Part shown: in pieces, positions 12,000 to 23,929 of the stretch
Layout of the letters: each line of letters opens with the position of its first letter
How positions within the stretch are numbered: position 1 is the first letter of the stretch
From: Metopolophium dirhodum
Lineage: Eukaryota; Arthropoda; Insecta; Hemiptera; Aphididae
Length of the DNA: 64,000 nucleotides
Direction of reading: 5' to 3'
Assembly: GCF_019925205.1 (NCBI RefSeq)
Contig: NC_083568.1
Location: forward strand, 14,630,393 to 14,694,392
Notes under the pieces: model-generated
What the model saw: the letters and a program-made list of their open reading frames with translations, nothing else
What the model was told of the DNA's origin: nothing
Databases searched by the model: none
Position numbers and translations under genes: made by a program

Positions 12000-12765
12000 A
12001 GATTTTTGTTTTTGACACTACCGTACGTTACTAAAAACAACAAATATACTTTTTGTAATTTCGTCACTAACGAACACAATGTACAAAGAATTTTAATTTA
12101 CACAAAGAGTAATTTAATATTTATACAAAAAATATTACAAAATATTACCTAGTTATTCTTCAAGTTACTTCCCGAACAATGGATTCGCGGATAATGTGAT
12201 AGGAAAAAGTTTTTTTTTTGGAGAAACTGATGTAGTCATTTACAAGGAAACTGTATATCGTATCGTTCCCAAAGAGGTCTGACAAACAATCCACTCCACT
12301 GTAAGTTGTTGACGCAATTAGAAGCAATTAACAAACGTTACTTCTGGAAAATCAAACGCTCGTCACGGCGTTTCAAAACTAGAAAATTGAAGTAGGTCAC
12401 CGTCTAGTTCGGTTTTCCTGAGATTTATGTAAAAAAACAATGTCGTTCAAAAAATCTTTCTGGATCTACACGAATTGCGAACTGCACAGCTCTAAGCTGA
12501 TAACAAAATTACAAAACACAATCATTAGAGTGATGATAAATATTGATAATAAATTCAAAATAATAAATATGTTATATTATTATTGTTATTTATTATGTTC
12601 AACGAACGGTGTCAACAAGAACGAACTTCATAACTATTAACTGCATATTAATTATTAACTATTAAGGTGTCTTCGATCACAGCGGACTTTGTTATGTGAC
12701 TTTTGAACTGTTACCGTTTACATCATATCGTTCTTTTCAAACGGTAATGTCGACGGAACATTGAG
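12000..12765. promoter_or_regulatory. Divergent intergenic region between Cul1 and Sas-6
   Basis: These 766 bp separate the start codons of two genes pointing away from each other, so the region must hold both 5' UTRs and promoters, possibly as one bidirectional promoter. No TATA box or other core element stands out from the AT-rich background. The plus open frame at 12440-12640 has no recognisable features. Confidence 0.55.
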
Positions 12766-15700
12766 ATGAAAGGGCAGATGTATTCTAAGTTGAAAAACGT
12801 TTATGTGAAAGATACATGGCACAACGAAAAGGTTGCTCTAGACATTGTCATTACGGTGGAACAAATTTTTCGAGACAATGAAAAAGTAAGGATGTAAGGC
12901 ACCCAGTGAACTTGTCACAAAACAGTTTCGTTTTTTGTAATACTTGCATATTAGTTTATTTTTAAATACTTGTGCATAACACCAGTAGATTTATGTAATA
13001 ACAGTAATGAATAATATCACCAGCAATCTACATAGTATTAACGATGATTAACCTTGACGGTTAAAATATTAAGCTTATTTTTCTATTAAAACTAATTAAA
13101 TATGTTTTTTAACATTTATCTAGGGAAAGGTTAAGCTTTCTTTCTTAACTTGAGAATTGAAATTTTATTTTGTTTTTATATTCTTAAGAAGGGATCAAAA
13201 TTCCAGGAAAATATCAGAAAAAAAACTGTTTTTTTCCAGTGCTTTAAAAAATATGAAAAAATTAGAGAATATTAAAAATAATAAATTTCTGAAAAAAACT
13301 AGTTTTTGAAAAATTAAAAAAAAATTAAATTTTTGGAAAACAAAGAAATTGTATTTACACTTAAAAGTTAAAATAATCAAAGTAGGTACGTATAAAAAAA
13401 ACCAAGTTAAAAAAATTGATGAAATAACCCGTCATTGTCATTTCACATTATTTTGTCAATACGGTGTACGTATCATTCTATTAAACTATTATCTAACTAT
13501 TAATACTGGCAAATTGTACTTATTTATTTGATAGTTTTAATATTTTTAAACTTAGTGTGTAGGTAAAAAGTAAATAGTATTATTAACTGTATAGTAAATA
13601 CTTAATAGTTAATATTACAAATTATTATTATCTTATTAATAAAGTATGGAACCCGCAAGATTCATCCACTACAGACTTTAAGTGATAGTATATTAATGTA
13701 TTATGATTATCAACTATCATTATTTACTGGATTGTTTCCACTTGACTTTTTTCAATTCGTTAGGCTAAAATTTATCTTTATGAAATTTTTAAATTTTTCC
13801 TGTAAATTACAGTATTTCAGGGTTTTTTCAGAAATTTTGATCCGTATTCTTAAGAATAATTTAATTGATTACATAAAATATGGTTTTATTTTCAGTTAAA
13901 TCAAATATAATTAATTATGTTGATTAGGTAAGATGCCTAATATTTACCTAAAATTGTTTAATTTTCAGGCCACCGGTATAACAAAATATTAATATGTTAA
14001 ATACTTTCAGACTATATTTATATCTGCTTCTGATGAAAATGACCCACTTTTCTACATCACGTCAAATGTTACTGAAGAGAGCTTTAGAACTATCAAAGAG
14101 TCTCAAGACTTGGTTGTCAGCTTTGATGGTTTTCCAAATCAAATAATACAACTTTTAAATAATTCAGATGCAACTGGTGATGATGGACCTAAGTAAGCAG
14201 TTTTTACATTTTTAATCCTCGTATACAATATTATTCAAATATCTTATACTATCTTAGATTATTGTCCTCTAAGGGACATATATGTATAGATGTAAAAATA
14301 AACTAACCATTTATTTATTTATTTAGATTTAAACTGTTAATTCAAGACGAATACATGGGCAATAAAATATATAAAGGCCCAAAGTATGTATTGAAAATAA
14401 TTGAACTAAATGAATTTAAGAACCTCTGTCATTTGGCGATTGAAATGTCTAAAGCATCTGATTCTGATGTAGCAAAAAACATATGCAAAAAAATGACGTC
14501 AATCAAAGTAAATAAACTTTTTGTTTAATAAGAATAAGGAAATAATTCATTTTTATTTTAGAATGTAATTGAATTAAAAGATAAAGAAACTGAACACTTG
14601 AAACGAGAACTCTTAAAACTCCATAATGAAGTAGCAAACAAAAATAATGAGTTAGAAAAATTTCAATCATCTATGAACCATGAAAAAATTAACTTAACTG
14701 CCAAACAAGAACAAGTTATAGACCAATGGAAAGAAAAATATGAAAAAGTAATTTATTACTTGCTAAACATTAGTGATGCATGTTGTATTTTAATATCGAT
14801 ATCAGACCAATTTTACCTATATCGGCTATATCAAAAGTATTTTGATATTGATATCAATTTGTTACAATTTGAAATACATATTTTCTTTTTTATAAGTCTT
14901 AACATTGAATCAAATGTCAAAGAACGATAAACACTAACGATAAGCAATACAATAAGTCCCCTACAATAAACGTGTATAGCTGTTACAGTTGGGTTTATAC
15001 AATTAGTGTCGTTTTCCGGACCTAACTTTTAATTGTTTTATAAATTATATCGTTTGTATTTTGATATCGCGATATGATATTGATATAAATGAACCAATAT
15101 CGATAAAATTGAAAATATATCGCTGTGTATCACAACTCAATATTGTATCTGTGGATTAAGTTTTTTTTTAATATTTTATTTATATTTACTATTTAGTTAA
15201 TTGTGTTTTGTTCATTGACTTAGTTGGATGCAGAACGAATGAAACAACTGCGTGAAATGCACGAAGAAATGATTGCACAACAGGAAAGACTAAGTACTTC
15301 TCTACAGGCGACTATTAAATCACAAAATAAAGAAATTCAAAGTCTATTAACTCAATCAGAAAACAGATCTGAACAAATTAGGTAAATTGGTATTTAAAAA
15401 TAATAATGAATAATTTCAAAGCATATAATTTATTTTAGTGAAATGTCAATTCGCATGAAAACATTGGAATCCAAAAATAAGACCTTAATTGAAGAAACTA
15501 CATCCCTAATAAATACCAATGATAACTTAATATCAGACAGAGATATTAAGAAAAAAATTATCGAAAGAATGCAAAATCATATCTTGTCTTTAGAAAATGT
15601 TAGTATTTTGTCTGAATAATATTGTTAATTTAAACTAATTTTGAATGATGTTTCAGGAAATTAAACAAAACACAAAGTTACTTCAGAAACAAAATAATTA

Positions 15701-17557
15701 TTATGAGATATCTAATAAGCTTCAAGTATGTAACAAATTCATTTTGTTTTATATAATACATACAAATATAAATTATTTTATATATATCTAAGTGTTTAAA
15801 TTTTAAAACGAACATTTAACTGACAATATTGACTTGTAACATGTTATAATGATGATAATATTATATAATCACTAAATGTTAGTCAATTTCAATAACCTTA
15901 TGTATCTTACATGAATATCCAAAACATATTACCAATTTGTGGAGTTCATTATATCATCGCAATAAATTACATTATTATTATTTTACCAGTTTTGTGACAT
16001 AACTTATATGTTTTTTTGATTTGTCTTACTTTTGTTCTTGTTTTTCATTGTATTGACTACTTGTACAGTTTAAAATAGTTGTAATCAAATACATTCAAAC
16101 AAATATTAAACTATCTATTATGACACTAAACTCTGGCTCTCGAAGGAAGGAACATTTTGTGTTGTAATTGACAGCGTTGAACGACCTGGCTCACTATTTG
16201 CCTCCACTCAAACATTCTGGCTAGATACAACTACAAACTATGTTTGAGTGTGAGAAATAGTGCCCCAGGATGTTCTACACCGTCAGTTGCATCGCGAAAC
16301 TAGTTTCTTCTCCTGTGGGCCGGGGTATATACTTAGTCCAGCAAGTGAACTGATTCTCTGCATCACTCTGCTATTGAAACTGGTTTCTCTATGGCAGGGT
16401 ATCTCGTGGAGATGCGCGGAAGAACAGATTTTGGCCGACCCTCGGTGTGTCCTCTCACGGGACAGTATAATATAATGTTTTATATTTGGCCTAAAGAAAA
16501 TAATATATATTTTTTTTTTACTTGAAACTTTATTCTATATAAAAATGTTGTGTACCTATGATATTATTCATTAATGAACATTATAATTTTTAGGAACAGT
16601 TATCAATTGTTTTAAAAGAAAATGAAGAACTAAAGAAACACAATGAAGACAACATGAAATCAATGTGTGATGAATTGAAACAAGCAAATAAAATAATAAA
16701 AAAACTACATGATTCCAATCAAGAGCAGACACAGAAGGTTTTTAAATTTCTCATCAACGCAAATGGGTAAAAATTTTAATATTTTATAAAAACCACATTA
16801 TGATTTTAGCTTATATTAAGTAAAGACATTGCATTGAAACAAAAAGAAGACATTCATACGTATCAGAGTGAAAACACAAAGTTGTCTAAATCCCTTGAAG
16901 AAAAAACATCTAATATTGAAAATCTAAATATTCAACTGCTGGAAACTAAAAGTCGGCTCACAGTGGTCGAACAAAACTTAAAAGAAAAAGAAGAGCGTTT
17001 GGCCAGCAACGATAAGGGTAATTTTCTGTTTTTATTATTATAAATTATTATGATTTTTAGGAAAAACAAAATCCATTGCTATATTTTTTTTTCTAGTGAT
17101 TCATTGGTTAAACAGCAAGTTGAATAATTGTGAGATTGTAGCAAAGTCGTCTAGTAATTGTGGTGTGTTATCAGAAACAACTGATGTAACAAAAAATGTT
17201 AATGTTAAAAACGTGGAAAAATTTTCGACATCGACTCCAGCTACTGGTGAAACGGTATAGCTTTTTAAAATAGAGTGTAAAGTTGAACAATTCTAATATG
17301 GGTGTACATTATTTTTTTAGGACAATATTAAGCCTAAATCATCTTCCAATGGTCGAAAACTGAACTCGAAAACCTTGAGTTCTAACATCAGGTAATAATT
17401 TCAGTAATATTGATTGATTGAAATTTTTGTTATTAAAGATAAATGATTTGTTATTTGACTTTTTAGTGAAACATTGACAAATAACACAAAGAGAAGTGCA
17501 CCGATTCGGCGTGTCATGTATGGACCACTCAGTGCTGCTCCTTACTTTGCAGCCTGA
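12766..17557 (+). CDS. Sas-6: Spindle assembly abnormal protein 6 (SAS-6), centriole cartwheel protein
   Basis: Twelve exons: 12766-12885, 14011-14192, 14327-14507, 14562-14747, 15224-15381, 15439-15598, 15657-15725, 16594-16766, 16821-17017, 17097-17254, 17321-17391 and 17467-17557, giving about 581 aa in one frame. SAS-6 dimers form the ninefold cartwheel that templates centrioles. The first three exons encode the globular head (IFISASDENDPLFYIT, then FKNLCHLAIEMSK in the place of the family's PFKHLTHLSLKL). The rest is a long Glu/Lys/Gln-rich coiled coil with KEKEERLASNDK followed by VIHWLNSKLN, matching the conserved LITWLNKELN near the end of the coil. The tail is short, ending in PLSAAPYFAA. 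The exon 8/9 junction is uncertain: GG|GTAAAA joined to 16821 keeps frame, while AAG|GTTTTT with 16810 is an alternative. Confidence 0.93.
16120..16480. other. GC-richer block inside Sas-6 intron 7
   Basis: The 868-bp intron between exons 7 and 8 is AT-rich except for about 360 bp of distinctly GC-richer sequence with a small inverted pair (ACTCAAACA near 16208, TGTTTGAGT near 16242). There is no splice-compatible exon, no tRNA-like A/B box and no clear flanking duplication. It looks like an inserted sequence, perhaps an old SINE or retro-insert, but I cannot classify it. Confidence 0.4.
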
Positions 17558-17592
17558 GTATGTAATTTTTAAGATATGATTTTTTAATGTTG

Positions 17593-17686
17593 AATTATTT
17601 TTATAAATTTATACTTTTTTACTGCAATATGTGTAACTTAATTATTTTTATAAAATTATACTTTTTTACTGCAATATGTGTAACTA
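17593..17686 (+). repeat. 47-bp tandem duplication in the Sas-6 3' region
   Basis: Copies at 17593-17639 and 17640-17686 are nearly identical (two differences in the middle); each contains CTTTTTTACTGCAATATGTG. They begin 36 bp after the Sas-6 stop codon, so they are probably part of its 3' UTR. Confidence 0.85.
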
Positions 17687-18329
17687 TATTATTTTATGAT
17701 ACTTTATACCAAACATTTGGTCATAAATATATTTGATACTATTTATTTACAAAGTTTTTTTGTCATTTGAGTATAAAGGACTGATTCTTATACAATTAAT
17801 TGATTTATGATAATAATTGTCAAAGTAGAAATACGGTGGCCAAATGTCGAAGGAACCCATTCTCTGCAGGACTAAAAAACGCAACATAACAAATACTGTG
17901 AAAATACTGAGATAACCGTTACCAAAAAAAGATCTCGTCATGAAAATTATTCCTCTGTTTTTAAGCTAATAAAAAAGTATTATTTGTATTTATTTCCTAA
18001 TTTTGTACTTTGAAATTAGAATAGTTATGTCTACACTAAAGTTGACAACCATAAACAAGTATATAGACAACGGTTTACTTGTAAAACTTCAATAATTCAA
18101 TATTATATCATAAAATATAAATTTATATTTATTTTATCCCTGTAGCCGCAGTGGCCAACCAAACCCTAGCCTATAATCATTATGATTCACGGTGCTCATT
18201 TTTTGGGGGCATGGTAAGTGGTTGGATTCATTATAATACAGAACCATACATCATAATACCTATATTATAATATAATACAATTACACAATATATAATAAAC
18301 AATATCAAAAAACCAAATACTTAGCAAGT

Positions 18330-18485
18330 ATACTACGGCCCAGGAGAGAGTACTTCTCGCTCGCGCATCCAACCGCGGTGGCGGCTGGCGGCGGCCAGGG
18401 TACGGGAAAGTTTTGTGGTGGGAATGCGCGAAAACGGACACGTTTGAGCCGCCACCCAGAAGTACTCTCTCCTGGGCCATAGTAT
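18330..18485. mobile_element. GC-rich 156-bp element with 28-bp inverted ends
   Basis: The left arm 18330-18357 and right arm 18458-18485 are inverted copies with one mismatch, both containing CCCAGGAGAGAGTACTTCT. The 100-bp centre is rich in GGCGGC/GGTGGC, in sharp contrast to the AT-rich surroundings. No transposase and no certain target duplication are visible. It may be a MITE or a structured RNA locus. Confidence 0.6.
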
Positions 18486-19132
18486 GGTAATTTTATCTTT
18501 TATAATAATATTAAGGGGATTAAGATACAAGAGTAGGGAGGTACTGAAATACATGCTGTACATCATGGATTATGGTTTATAAATGTTCACCACGCCACTG
18601 GCTGTATAGGGATTAGATAACAATATAGCACTGCCACAGAATAACTAAAATATAATTATTAAATAAATAATTATTCTGTGGCACTACCATCAATATTCAC
18701 TCGTCAATGATTGTTTGGAGGCAAAGTGGCAGACGCCAAATATAAGTTTACAATTAAAACTAAAATTGAAAATATTTTTTTTTCTAATGAACATAATAGT
18801 TGTGATCGATGTACCTATTGAAGTGATGAACCAAAATGTAACTAACCGTTTTTTTTTCTGTACGGCGATCACTAGGGAGACGCCTTTTGTTCTGTTGAAG
18901 GGCACCCGCGGGGAGGCAAAGGGCCATTTATTAGTAATTATTATCTTGTCCGGGGTGAGATTTTACCCTGCGGGCGCGTTTGGTACCGTCTACTGAATAT
19001 TAGGCAACCTCGTTGAAAGATCGTTTTCCGATTTCAACAGTCACCATAAGCGATCTCTACACATTTATCCGGGAAAGTTGGTAGACGACCCGAACAGTAG
19101 GACGAATCCAATCCTAAACATATTTCAATAAT
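18486..19132. other. Intergenic, small hairpin and GC-richer segment
   Basis: A roughly 60-bp imperfect hairpin sits at about 18630-18690 (TGCCACAGAATAA and its complement TTATTCTGTGGCA). From about 18890 to 19130 the sequence is GC-richer without a recognisable gene. Nothing more is supported. Confidence 0.45.
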
Positions 19133-21016
19133 CTTCTATCCAGTGGCGTGTTTAGTAGGAGGTTTGGGAGGTCAATTGACCCTCCGCTCATTTGAATTAG
19201 TAATCGACTGGCCTCTCAAAATTAAAAATCCCAAACCTAGTAGGTAATCTAATTCCTCCTGGATTAATGTCATAATATTATGCTTTACGACTCGTAAATA
19301 ATATTATGTAGTGCATAATAATAGTATAAATATAAATTATAATATTATTTTAAGTAATATTGTGGACTGTGGTACAGTGGCACACCGTAATCGGTAATTC
19401 GTATTTCGTATAAGACGCTTTGTTATGAAATGATAACGTCTCTAATAATAAATAACCGAACACATTAACACAATGTATTGGGAATTCCTATATTTACATT
19501 ACATGTCGTGCATCAACACTCCTCGAGAGTGTCTACGTTTATAGATTTTCAGCAGTGAGCAAATACTAACAATATTCAAACATTAAAGAAAATTAGCAAA
19601 GGAGAAATTCCTAATACAAAACAAAAAACTGTTTCTGAAGCTCAGGGTTTACTTTTACATAATATAATAAATTTTAAATTCAGTTTTTTTTTAATTATGT
19701 GGAGAACAATTTTAGACAAAGTATACATATTATCAAATTATTTACAGAACTCTTCAATTAATCTATTAACAGCTCATAGCATGATTCAAGCTTGTTTTAC
19801 TGATATTGACTCTATGAGAACAATTGAAGTATTCATGGAAGTTAAAGAAAAGGCAATAGTGTTTTGCAATGGATTTGACGGTAGAAACCAGTTTGATGAA
19901 CCTAGATGTAAAAAAATAAAAACCAATTTTGGTGAAAGTACAGAAGTTCAGTCAATAAGTTCAGTTGATGAGCGATTTAGGATCAATACTTATTTTGTCA
20001 TTTTAGATGCATTTACCAATGTTTTAAAATATCGCTTTGAAGATTTTTCTAGTATTGTAAGAAAATTTGAAATCCTTGATCCAAAAAAATCTTTTGAAGG
20101 TAGACCCAGTAATGAAATTTTAGTTGAACCCCTTATAGAACTTTATACATTTTATCAAGTAGATGTTGAACAAGAAAATCTTATTTTGGAGTACAAGTCG
20201 TTTTGTTCTATTTATAACCAATTAATTGCAGAAATAAAAAATAAAAAAGTATTTGACAACAATATGTTAAAATTCATGATAGAAAATGATATGATTTCTT
20301 CATATCCAAATTTATCAACATTGTATAAAATATATTATACTCTGCCTATAAGTAGTGCAACTGCAGAAAGGTCATTTAGTAGGTTGAAGCTTATAAAAAC
20401 ATACCTCCGTTCTACAATTGCTGAGGATAGGTTGTCTAACTTGGCGGTTTTAAGCATAGAAAGAAATGTTGCTGAAGATATGGATTACAACAATGTTATT
20501 GAAACATTTGCCAAAATGAAGAAAAGAAGAAAAACTTTTTAGATGCTCTGAATTAAAATTTGTAAAAAACGTATTCTATAGAAGAAAATAAAGGTACCGA
20601 TTTATTTGTTCAACTGTTATTTCTTTAAAAAAAAAGTGTTACCAGTAGTTAATGCTTTAATATATTATTAATGGTTTTAAAAATGTCATAATTTATTATG
20701 AAGGTCTTTAAATAATTACCATTTTAAGGTAGTTAGAATTATAGAAGACGTAGAATTATTTACATTTTAAAATTGATAACCTTTTGTATCATTTATTTAT
20801 ATTGTTTTTCACAAAAAAACATGTATGAGTAGGTATAACATATTTTTTATTTAAAGCACTAAGTCATGATTCGAGTTAAAGAGGTATGAGGACATTTTTG
20901 TTTAAATAAATATAACTTACTTTTAAAAAAGTTGCGTGACCTCTAAAAAAGGATGGCCTCTACAAAATGTCTCTGACCCACCGTTTTAAATTCCTAGACA
21001 CGCCACTGCTTCTATC
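19133..21016 (+). mobile_element. hAT transposon, 1868 bp, with perfect 8-bp TSD
   Basis: The 8-bp target duplication CTTCTATC flanks the element exactly (19133-19140 and 21009-21016), as expected for hAT transposition. Terminal inverted repeats start CAGTGGCGTGTTTAG on the left and CAGTGGCGTGTCTAG on the right (14 of 15 equal). It encodes the C-terminal part of a hAT transposase but lacks the N-terminal DNA-binding and most of the catalytic region, so it is probably an internally deleted derivative. The TSD and the open reading frame suggest a fairly young insertion. Confidence 0.92.
19697..20542 (+). CDS. hAT-family transposase, C-terminal part (ZMYM1-like)
   Basis: An open frame of 281 codons without stops. 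Residues about 216-231 read LPISSATAERSFSRLK, the diagnostic hAT C-terminal dimerisation motif, followed by LRSTIAEDRLSNLAVLSIE, also typical of this group (the ZMYM1/zinc finger MYM-like hAT transposases common in aphids). Complete members have an N-terminal TTF-type finger and an RNase H-like catalytic fold over 600 or more residues; neither a TTF finger nor a full catalytic region is found upstream within the element. The first ATG is used as start, but the true start in the ancestral protein was further upstream. It could still form dimers and act as a repressor of transposition; that is inference. Confidence 0.85.
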   Translation: MWRTILDKVYILSNYLQNSSINLLTAHSMIQACFTDIDSMRTIEVFMEVKEKAIVFCNGFDGRNQFDEPRCKKIKTNFGESTEVQSISSVDERFRINTYFVILDAFTNVLKYRFEDFSSIVRKFEILDPKKSFEGRPSNEILVEPLIELYTFYQVDVEQENLILEYKSFCSIYNQLIAEIKNKKVFDNNMLKFMIENDMISSYPNLSTLYKIYYTLPISSATAERSFSRLKLIKTYLRSTIAEDRLSNLAVLSIERNVAEDMDYNNVIETFAKMKKRRKTF

Positions 21017-21510
21017 TACGAGTTTTTGTACCGCGCGTGCGAGTTCGCTGCGTATTTTGACGTGTTTCCCACAACTGTCGACAAATTGGATAGGTATCAT
21101 TGGTAAGTGGCGAGAGAGGTATTTATGCCAAATATTTTCGAAAGGTACTTACCAAATTATAATTATAATCAGTTCCTGGCAATGTATGATTTTTCTATAT
21201 TTTTAGTTTTTACATAGGTACCTTTATTTCCTTTATTTCCTATACCTACATACATTTTTTTCTATTTTTAACGCTAAAATGTATTGTTATTTCAATAACA
21301 TTTAATTCACAATACATACATATATATGATTTTTATATATTTTTTAATATTTACTTAGAATATAACCTTGAAAAAAACACCAACAAATGTTTAAACAAAC
21401 CTCTTTTGAGACAGTCCTAACTCCTAAGTCTGTATGAGGTGGGAAGGAATTTGTATTGCAAAAACTCTATTTTTACAATTCTTATCCCTTCATTAGATCA
21501 TACGTACCAA

Positions 21511-21670
21511 GTACTAACATGGGCGCAAATATCGTTTGGGATTTGGGGGGGAGGAGCTAAAACCTTACTTTGATAATATTGAATGAGCATAAAACAAAAT
21601 GTAGGAAATTTTTGGGGGGCTTAGCCCCTAAAGCCAGCTCCCCTTCCTTTTTAAGCCTATGCGTACTAAC
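21511..21670. mobile_element. 144-bp hAT-like MITE with 8-bp TSD
   Basis: GTACTAAC is present at 21511-21518 and 21663-21670. The insert (21519-21662) starts ATGGGCGC and ends CCTATGC, with G-runs on the left and C-runs or CTTAGCCCC on the right, as in the 55.2 kb element. There is no coding capacity. Confidence 0.75.
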
Positions 21671-21704
21671 GTACCACGAATTAAGATATACATAGATATA
21701 GTTT

Positions 21705-22180
21705 TCAAACATTTTTACTCAACAAATAAATGTTTTATACTTTATAGACATTCATAGAAAAAAAAACTAATAAAATTGGAAACTAAAAATGTCCTTAAAC
21801 AGTTCAAAACAAATCAAAATATTTTTAAAATTTTATCATGTATAGAAAATGCTAATATAAATATTTTAGTCAAAATGTCATGTATCTACGGTCATTTGTT
21901 TTAAAGTTACACCAAAAACCAAAATCTATTTTGCGTAAAAATTCCCGTTTTTCCTTAAATTTTATATTGTTTTTCCTGGCGCTTTTAAAAAAACGATTGG
22001 GAATTTTAAGTGTTGACCTCCCAAAAATACCAACTAGATTCACTTTTCCATCGAACAAGATACTGAAGTTGAAAATCGAAGGCCGAAGCATTATTTCGGA
22101 CTACTAATCGTGTAGACACAAAAATAAAAAAATAAAAAAACACACATCATTGTAAGACCAATACATTCAGAATCTAAAAT
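21705..22180 (+). repeat. Copy A (3' half) of an unclassified interspersed repeat
   Basis: It shares a long series of segments with copies near 45, 54 and 61 kb: ATGTCCTTAAACAG, TATAGAAAATGCTAATATAAA, TTACACCAAAAACCAAAATC, ACACATCATTGTAA and the terminal CAGAATCTAAAA. The open frames at 21870-22107 on both strands are products of this repeat, not genes. Confidence 0.75.
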
Positions 22181-22670
22181 AAAAAAAAACAAATTGTAAA
22201 CATTTTAAATTTTAATCAATACCATCCACAGAATAAATCATTGCTCCGATTTTAGAATCTAAAATGCCTATAGAGTAATAAATTTAACATTTATTTCATA
22301 AATTCTCGCATTAGATAATACTATTATCTTTAGCCATGCTCATCACTGATTGGTTGCATGACAATAACCATTGACTGTGATAAGATTAAAATTAAATGTT
22401 TTTTTTTTTTTTGTCAATGATTGCAGATTGAATGATATGATCATGAATTCTTAAGTCTCAATAGTTAATTATTCTTCGTTTGTAAATCGTAATTGAACAT
22501 TAAAGTGTTTCATTTTTCCGTAGACCGTTGTCATTATAGTCAGTGCGACACTGCAAGTTGCGACATTCGCGAGTTCCTGTAGATAGCAAGACCGACGCAT
22601 TTTGGTTTATAACGAAGTATTGGGCAATATTTGAACATTTTGAACAATCGTATTCCATTTTTCGACAGTC

Positions 22671-23929
22671 ATGGACGACCATCACACCAAAGTTGATCTG
22701 TTGAAATTGTTGAACGACAATCATCTGACCGTTGCTCAAGGCATGTCCGACCGAAAAAACGTATTATTCGTCGTCGGCAAGACATCTGCCGTCAAGGAAT
22801 TAGAAGAGTTCGCTAGTTGTAATGCCGACAGGGCCAACGTGAAAATCGACATTGTCGAAAATATGGGCCTTGGTAAGGGATGAGGGCACTGCTTAAGATG
22901 TACATACCTTATATTTTATACAGTGGGCGAGGGCATAGCAGATAAGGGATACAAACCTGAATTGTTATTTCAACTAGCTATTTATTCGTTTGTTGGTTAT
23001 TTTAGAGACCGACAGACCATTGTACAACGCCATTCTATCGGGCTTTGGGGCAGATGACAATGTGTCGTGCGACTTGATTTTATTACCAACATACACTACA
23101 TTGCTGACTGCTGGCGGCACGCTGATCGCGAAAACCGAAGTAGGGACTGAGGATAAGCTGGTGAAACGTATGAAAATGTGTGGTTTCCTTAATGTTGCCA
23201 AGAATGAATCTGTTCCAGGAGTGGTTGTCGGCAATATGCCCACGTACAAGGTAGACACATGTCTTAAGTAGATAATATGCTCAGTTTAGGTTTAGCTAAC
23301 AATTTATCTAATCGTGTATGCTCATTTTTGTTTGTTACAAGGTTGGCTCTAGTGACAAAGTCACGTTGATTCCAGATGCAAAAGAAAATGTTGTTTCAGC
23401 GTGGAAGATGGACGATAATAATTCTGAAACAATATCTGAAGATGATTTATTAGAAGCCGATGACTTAATAAAACCGGATTCTTCCTCACTCAGAGGTATG
23501 CAATTAAACAACATAAAAACAAATAATTTATTGTTATTATTTTAAATTGTATGTTGCCTAAACCATCAGTTTGCGCTACTACCAAAAAAGCTAAGGCTTG
23601 CAAAGACTGTAGTTGTGGATTAGCAGAAGAACTTGAAGCCAATCGTCCCAAGGACACACCCAAACCAGACACTTCTAATGCCAAGTCGTCTTGTGGAAGT
23701 GTAAGTAAAATTTTTGTACTCATTCTATTATGTCGTTTTAACATTACTACATTAGTATTGACATGCACGATACAATTGAAACTCAAATTTTAAAAATAAC
23801 AATATTGTTTTTCAGTGTTATCTGGGCGATGCATTCCGCTGTGCAAGTTGTCCATATCTGGGTATGCCAGCTTTCAGACCGGGCGAGAAAGTTCAACTCG
23901 CCGGAAACTTGTTACAGGACGATTTCTAA
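22671..23929 (+). CDS. CIAPIN1: Anamorsin/CIAPIN1, cytosolic Fe-S cluster assembly factor
   Basis: Five exons: 22671-22872, 23006-23250, 23342-23495, 23570-23700 and 23816-23929, about 281 aa. CIAPIN1 (yeast Dre2) receives electrons from the diflavin reductase Ndor1/Tah18 and is needed early in cytosolic iron-sulfur assembly. The N-terminal part is the methyltransferase-like fold. A linker follows, then two Cys motifs: C-x8-C-x2-C-x-C (VCATTKKAKACKDCSCG), which binds a [2Fe-2S] cluster, and C-x2-C-x7-C-x2-C (CGSCYLGDAFRCASC), the anamorsin signature. The C-terminus PGEKVQL...DDF is typical. All key cysteines are present. The phase at every junction is consistent. It converges on the Nudix gene 0.7 kb downstream. 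Confidence 0.95.

Noticed and set aside
18150..18600. Possible hAT element between CAGTGGCC (18158) and CGCCACTGG (18592)
   Set aside because: The ends agree over only a few bases and no convincing 8-bp duplication flanks them.
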